Shown in pieces: positions 60,803 through 64,000 of a stretch of 64,000 nt of DNA. Position numbers and translations under genes: made by a program. The notes beneath the pieces were generated by a model. That model worked only from the letters and a program-made list of their open reading frames with translations, was not told the DNA's origin and searched no databases. Each line of letters opens with the position of its first letter. The stretch's first letter is position 1. The DNA is from Spirosoma aerolatum (lineage in GTDB: Bacteria; Bacteroidota; Bacteroidia; Cytophagales; Spirosomataceae), in contig NZ_CP020104.1 in the NCBI RefSeq assembly GCF_002056795.1, positions 372,001 to 436,000 on the forward strand, in the 5' to 3' direction.

Positions 60803-61864
60803 ATGAGTTGGTTTAACAAGAACGGAAAGCAAAAAGTCTGGCTGCGGGAAGTACTGGCCTTTGTGTTCCTGTTTATTCTGATGTCGCTGAATTCCTGGAA
60901 CCGGCTCACTTCCTGGAACGACCTGGGGCGGGCACTGCTCTTTTTTCTGACGCTGTATGGGCAGGCTCAGTTTCACCGCTTTGTCTTATTCCCCCTATTG
61001 TTTAAGCAACAGATCAGGCAATACATTTTGTGGACGGTTCCGGCACTGGTAGTGGGCAGTTTTCTGGTATACGGCGTAAATCATTGGCTTTACCCAGAGT
61101 CTTGCCCCATCGAGGAGTGGCGCGAAACCGGGCTTTTTCTGCTGGCCACCTACCTGGTTAGCCTGATGGTGCTTGTTGGGGTATTTCTGATCCAGCGGTT
61201 TTATCAGCAGCAGCAACAGCGCCATACCGACCAGTTGCTGCATCAGGACGAACAGATTCGATTTTTGCACGCCCAGCTTAATCCGCATTTCTTTTTCAAC
61301 ACGCTTAATAACCTCTACGGAATCAGTTTGCATGAGCCTGGCCGAATGCCTGATTTGCTGATGCAGTTATCGAAGCTGATGCGGTATCAGGTCGAGAGCA
61401 GCCGTCGGTCGTGGGTATCGCTGCAGCAGGAGATCGAGTTCATTACTAGTTACGTCACGCTGGAGCAGGAGCGGCTGGGGAAACGTTGCCAGATCAGCTA
61501 TGAGTACCCTACTGACGACTATGAACTGCAAACCTTCCAGTTGGCACCACTCCTGTTGATGCCGCTGGTCGAAAATGCGTTTAAACACGGGACGGGCGAC
61601 ATCAAAGGGTGCTTTGTCCATATCGTTCTGCAATTGCGAAATAACCGACTACGGCTATCTATTGAAAACTCGCTGTCCTGTCACAAGCTAAACGGTACAT
61701 CAACCGGCCTGGGTCTACAGAATACCCGCCAACGACTCGATATGCTGTATCCCGAAAAATACCAGTTGGCCTTAACCCAGGAGTCCGACCGATATATTAC
61801 CCTGTTAGAAATTCAGCTAGCCACCCGAGCCGATGTCCAACCCGTTGCGGTGTTTACTTATTGA
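60803..61864 (+). CDS. LytS-family sensor histidine kinase
   Basis: 353 residues. Four membrane helices in about 10-140, a Gln-rich coiled coil (RFYQQQQQRHTDQLLHQDEQ), then the His_kinase domain with LNPHFFFNTLNNLYGI, N-box PLVENAFKHG and G-box GTSTGLGLQNTRQRL. A standard LytS-type kinase distinct from those at 1-6.5 kb. The gene overlaps the regulator at 61833 by 32 bp, so the two form a coupled pair. Confidence 0.93.
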   Translation: MSWFNKNGKQKVWLREVLAFVFLFILMSLNSWNRLTSWNDLGRALLFFLTLYGQAQFHRFVLFPLLFKQQIRQYILWTVPALVVGSFLVYGVNHWLYPESCPIEEWRETGLFLLATYLVSLMVLVGVFLIQRFYQQQQQRHTDQLLHQDEQIRFLHAQLNPHFFFNTLNNLYGISLHEPGRMPDLLMQLSKLMRYQVESSRRSWVSLQQEIEFITSYVTLEQERLGKRCQISYEYPTDDYELQTFQLAPLLLMPLVENAFKHGTGDIKGCFVHIVLQLRNNRLRLSIENSLSCHKLNGTSTGLGLQNTRQRLDMLYPEKYQLALTQESDRYITLLEIQLATRADVQPVAVFTY

Positions 61865-62537
61865 TGACGAACAGGCTGCACACTATGTATTGCAGCATTA
61901 CATCGGGCAAGTCGATCAGTTGACGCTGGTGGGTAATTGTTACGATGCTCTGGAAGCGATTAATTTTTTGCACCGCCATCCGGTCGATTTGTTGTTTCTG
62001 GATATTAACATGCCGCAAATTAACGGCTTACAACTCCTGCAAACCTTAGCCAATCCGCCCCGCGTCATTCTTACTACCGCCTATTCGGAGTTTGCGCTGG
62101 AGAGCTATGACTACGGTGTGGTTGATTACTTGCTGAAACCCATCGAATTCCCCCGGTTTCTGAAAGCAATTGACAAAGTCATGTCAACAGAGACTGAAAA
62201 ACAACCGGTTCAACTCCCGGCTGTTCCCGAGCAATCGTTAATGGTAAAAGTGGATGCCGACTGGGTTCGTATTGCGTATAGTAGCCTGGAGTATATTCAG
62301 AGCTGGGGAAACTACGTCAAGCTTTTTACGGCCCAACAGGTTTACGTGACGTCCATGACCATGACCGAAGTGGAGCGTCGATTACCCTCCGATCAATTTA
62401 TCCGGGTTCATAAATCCTATCTGGTTCCGCTGGCTAAAATACACCGGATGAGTGGCAACGAAGTGTTTATCGGCGAGACGGCCCTGCCCGTAGGACTGAC
62501 CTATCGTCGGGAGTTAGTCGAACGACTAAAAGCGTGA
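61833..62537 (+). CDS. LytTR-family response regulator
   Basis: 234 residues. Receiver with LLIDDEQAA, phospho-acceptor Asp57 in LLFLDINMP, TTAYSEFAL and LLKPIEF; LytTR domain from about 130 (VKVDADWVRIAYSSLEYIQS ... FIRVHKSYLVPLAKIHRM). Partner of the kinase at 60803 with overlapping genes. Likely binds promoters nearby, possibly the divergent receptor at 60626. Confidence 0.94.
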   Translation: MSNPLRCLLIDDEQAAHYVLQHYIGQVDQLTLVGNCYDALEAINFLHRHPVDLLFLDINMPQINGLQLLQTLANPPRVILTTAYSEFALESYDYGVVDYLLKPIEFPRFLKAIDKVMSTETEKQPVQLPAVPEQSLMVKVDADWVRIAYSSLEYIQSWGNYVKLFTAQQVYVTSMTMTEVERRLPSDQFIRVHKSYLVPLAKIHRMSGNEVFIGETALPVGLTYRRELVERLKA

Positions 62538-62748
62538 GGCAGTGATAGGTGTATTTTTTTCAAAGGGATACTGTCGGCGAATTCAGACCATGGTCATCAA
62601 CAAATACTAAAGCGTGGATAGACTGTTTGATGAGCTTTGGGTTAAGGACAGGCTGGCTTACCCACAACTACCCAATTTATTACCTGATTGACTCCCCTAA
62701 GTAGGTCATTTGGGCCGGGTCTACCGCTACCCTTCACCACTTCATTGT

Positions 62749-63825
62749 TTATCGGCAGATATATTCGGTGACGGTTCGAAGATTTTTTGCTGGTGTAACA
62801 CCACCATTAACATAATAAATGCCATCGCCGTTAATAATCAACTCCAGTCTATTCCCTCGCTCGTCATAACGGTACATGGATTCCAGTGTTTTCGTAGCAC
62901 TATTCCTTTTATCAGTTAGTAAATAAGTCGACTTAGTTTGGAGGTCACCTGTTGGATAATAGCTATATTCTACCCAGTCCATACTCTGTTTAAAGCTATA
63001 TTCTGTGGCCTTCACCGATAATTTTCCTTGTTGGGTATAGCTGTAATTGGTGACATTCTGCCCCAAGCTATTAGAATAAGTTGACTTAACTAGCTGATTG
63101 TTAGCATTGTAATCGTGGACCATAAGGCCTGTTTTTAGGCCATTAATGGAGTAATCTTCTTGCGTGAGCTTCCCATTGTGATAGGTGTAATCGGTAGTAT
63201 ACCTTGAATTACTATAATTATCTGTGATCGTACTGGTAAATTTAACTAGCTGATTTTGGTTGTTGTACTCGTTAAGTACCTCTGAAGTCTTAACATCGCC
63301 ATTTATATTTTGTGTGTAGTTCTGCTTTAGGATGGCATTCTCGGAGGTATATGTGGTCAGGGTCTCCTGAAGATATTGACTACCTGAAGGGGAATTCGAT
63401 TCGTTACGGTCTCGGGTCTGATTTCCCCGATCATCATACTCACTTATTTGCATTAAGTGACTGTAAGGATAGTCAAATGTGGATATCTTACTCTTTACTT
63501 GCTTGTTTTGATGGTATGTGTATACCGTTTGGCCATACGAGATATTATTTTCAAACGGTATCGATTTGATTAGCAGATCTCCCTCATAGGTGTTTTGATA
63601 GATGGTGATGTTTGGACCATAGGTACCAGAGTATCTTACTTCTTTAACTGCAGAAAAGTGGTCATCATAGGTAGTCAGCGTCTTATCATTCTGGACGCCA
63701 TCAAGATAAGTTATTTCGGATGTGGTTTTACAGCGAATTGGCGTGGACGTTGGGTCAATATTCGAATGATTACAGGCCATCATACTGATTAGCAGGGCCC
63801 ACTGAAGGAGTCTTAAGACATTCAT
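62749..63825 (-). CDS. YD-repeat-like lipoprotein
   Basis: 358 residues. Lipobox MMAC (Cys about 18). The mature part is a set of tandem, Tyr/Asn/Asp-rich strand repeats (TYDDHFSAVKEVRYSGTYGP, EYDDRGNQTRDRNES, YNNQNQLVKFTSTITDN, DYNANNQLVKSTYSNSLGQN, YRYDERGNRLEL), in the style of Rhs/YD-repeat shells but short and without a toxin core. Codons look AT-richer than neighbours, suggesting acquisition. Surface role by inference; function unknown. Confidence 0.7.
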   Translation of the reverse strand: MNVLRLLQWALLISMMACNHSNIDPTSTPIRCKTTSEITYLDGVQNDKTLTTYDDHFSAVKEVRYSGTYGPNITIYQNTYEGDLLIKSIPFENNISYGQTVYTYHQNKQVKSKISTFDYPYSHLMQISEYDDRGNQTRDRNESNSPSGSQYLQETLTTYTSENAILKQNYTQNINGDVKTSEVLNEYNNQNQLVKFTSTITDNYSNSRYTTDYTYHNGKLTQEDYSINGLKTGLMVHDYNANNQLVKSTYSNSLGQNVTNYSYTQQGKLSVKATEYSFKQSMDWVEYSYYPTGDLQTKSTYLLTDKRNSATKTLESMYRYDERGNRLELIINGDGIYYVNGGVTPAKNLRTVTEYICR

Positions 63826-63982
63826 AAAAAACTACATTTATGAAAAGAATCTAGTTTCCTATGGACGCGGTTTTAGATCATAAGTAACTAATCGCACCAG
63901 AATGGACTTACTAAGAATTTGCTAATAGTAGCCATTTGAAAGAAGATCCCGTTGGGAATGCGAAATAGTTCTAACATATCCT

Positions 63983-64000
63983 ATGAAGAAACCTGTCAAA
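63983..64000 (+). CDS. Possible start of a further gene, cut by the window end
   Basis: ATGAAGAAACCTGTCAAA would begin MKKPVK and continues past the window. Only six codons are visible, so this is a guess based on the charged N-terminus and 157 bp gap after the divergent lipoprotein gene. Confidence 0.25.

Noticed and set aside
1..64000. CRISPR array, tRNA, rRNA or insertion sequence
   Set aside because: No regularly spaced direct repeats, cloverleaf sequences, rRNA segments or transposase genes were seen on reading either strand.

Overview
The window looks like chromosomal DNA of a Bacteroidota bacterium, most likely a Spirosoma-like member of the Cytophagales. Supporting evidence: DUF4249 lipoproteins paired with TonB-dependent receptors, LytS/LytTR signalling, a fused DAHP synthase/chorismate mutase, S46 and S9 peptidases, DUF1080 proteins, a DUF6089-like barrel, and TTG-N17..23-TAnnTTTG promoter signals. 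No rRNA, tRNA, CRISPR array, insertion sequence or prophage was seen. The genus is inferred from gene content, not computed.

Layout. 1-6.5 kb: three paralogous LytS-type histidine kinases on the minus strand (the first runs off the window), interleaved with a FAD monooxygenase and a beta-helix lipoprotein. 6.6-9.4 kb: a diheme cytochrome c, a small exported protein and a LytTR response regulator. 9.46-10.7 kb: a two-gene module, an unrecognised 260-residue protein overlapping a PIN-domain nuclease. 10.8-16 kb: a DUF6265 protein and a sugar-lactone/3-keto-glycoside cluster (two DUF1080 proteins, an SMP-30-like lipoprotein, a YbhE-type lactonase). 16-21 kb: OmpA-like lipoprotein, lspA, proline dehydrogenase, DAHP synthase/chorismate mutase. 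21-27.8 kb: two tandem receptor/DUF4249 pairs. 28-36 kb: type II NADH dehydrogenase, a barrel protein, a tiny lipoprotein, S46 dipeptidyl-peptidase, DinB protein and S9 peptidase. 36-44.7 kb: mostly housekeeping and membrane genes (NAGPA-like protein, Nudix, cytosine-deaminase-like enzyme, polyprenyl synthase, rhomboid, LytTR membrane protein, GDSL hydrolase, SDR). 44.9-49.7 kb: prfB with a programmed frameshift, lpdA, a glycosyltransferase and a TerC protein. 49.8-53.6 kb: siderophore receptor plus PepSY protein. 53.6-57.7 kb: a giant SF1 helicase. 57.7-62.5 kb: DoxX protein and barrel receptor divergent from a LytS/LytTR pair. 62.7-63.8 kb: a visibly AT-richer YD-repeat-like lipoprotein.

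The most unusual feature is not a gene. Many gaps are filled by long inverted repeats whose arms (15-37 bp) are perfect or nearly so, far longer than a terminator needs, and whose sequences differ from one gap to the next. The best reach 37, 36, 35, 32 and 30 bp with no mismatch. A similar element lies in frame inside the helicase gene. Together with the PIN module and the three-kinase cluster, these are the parts most worth following up.
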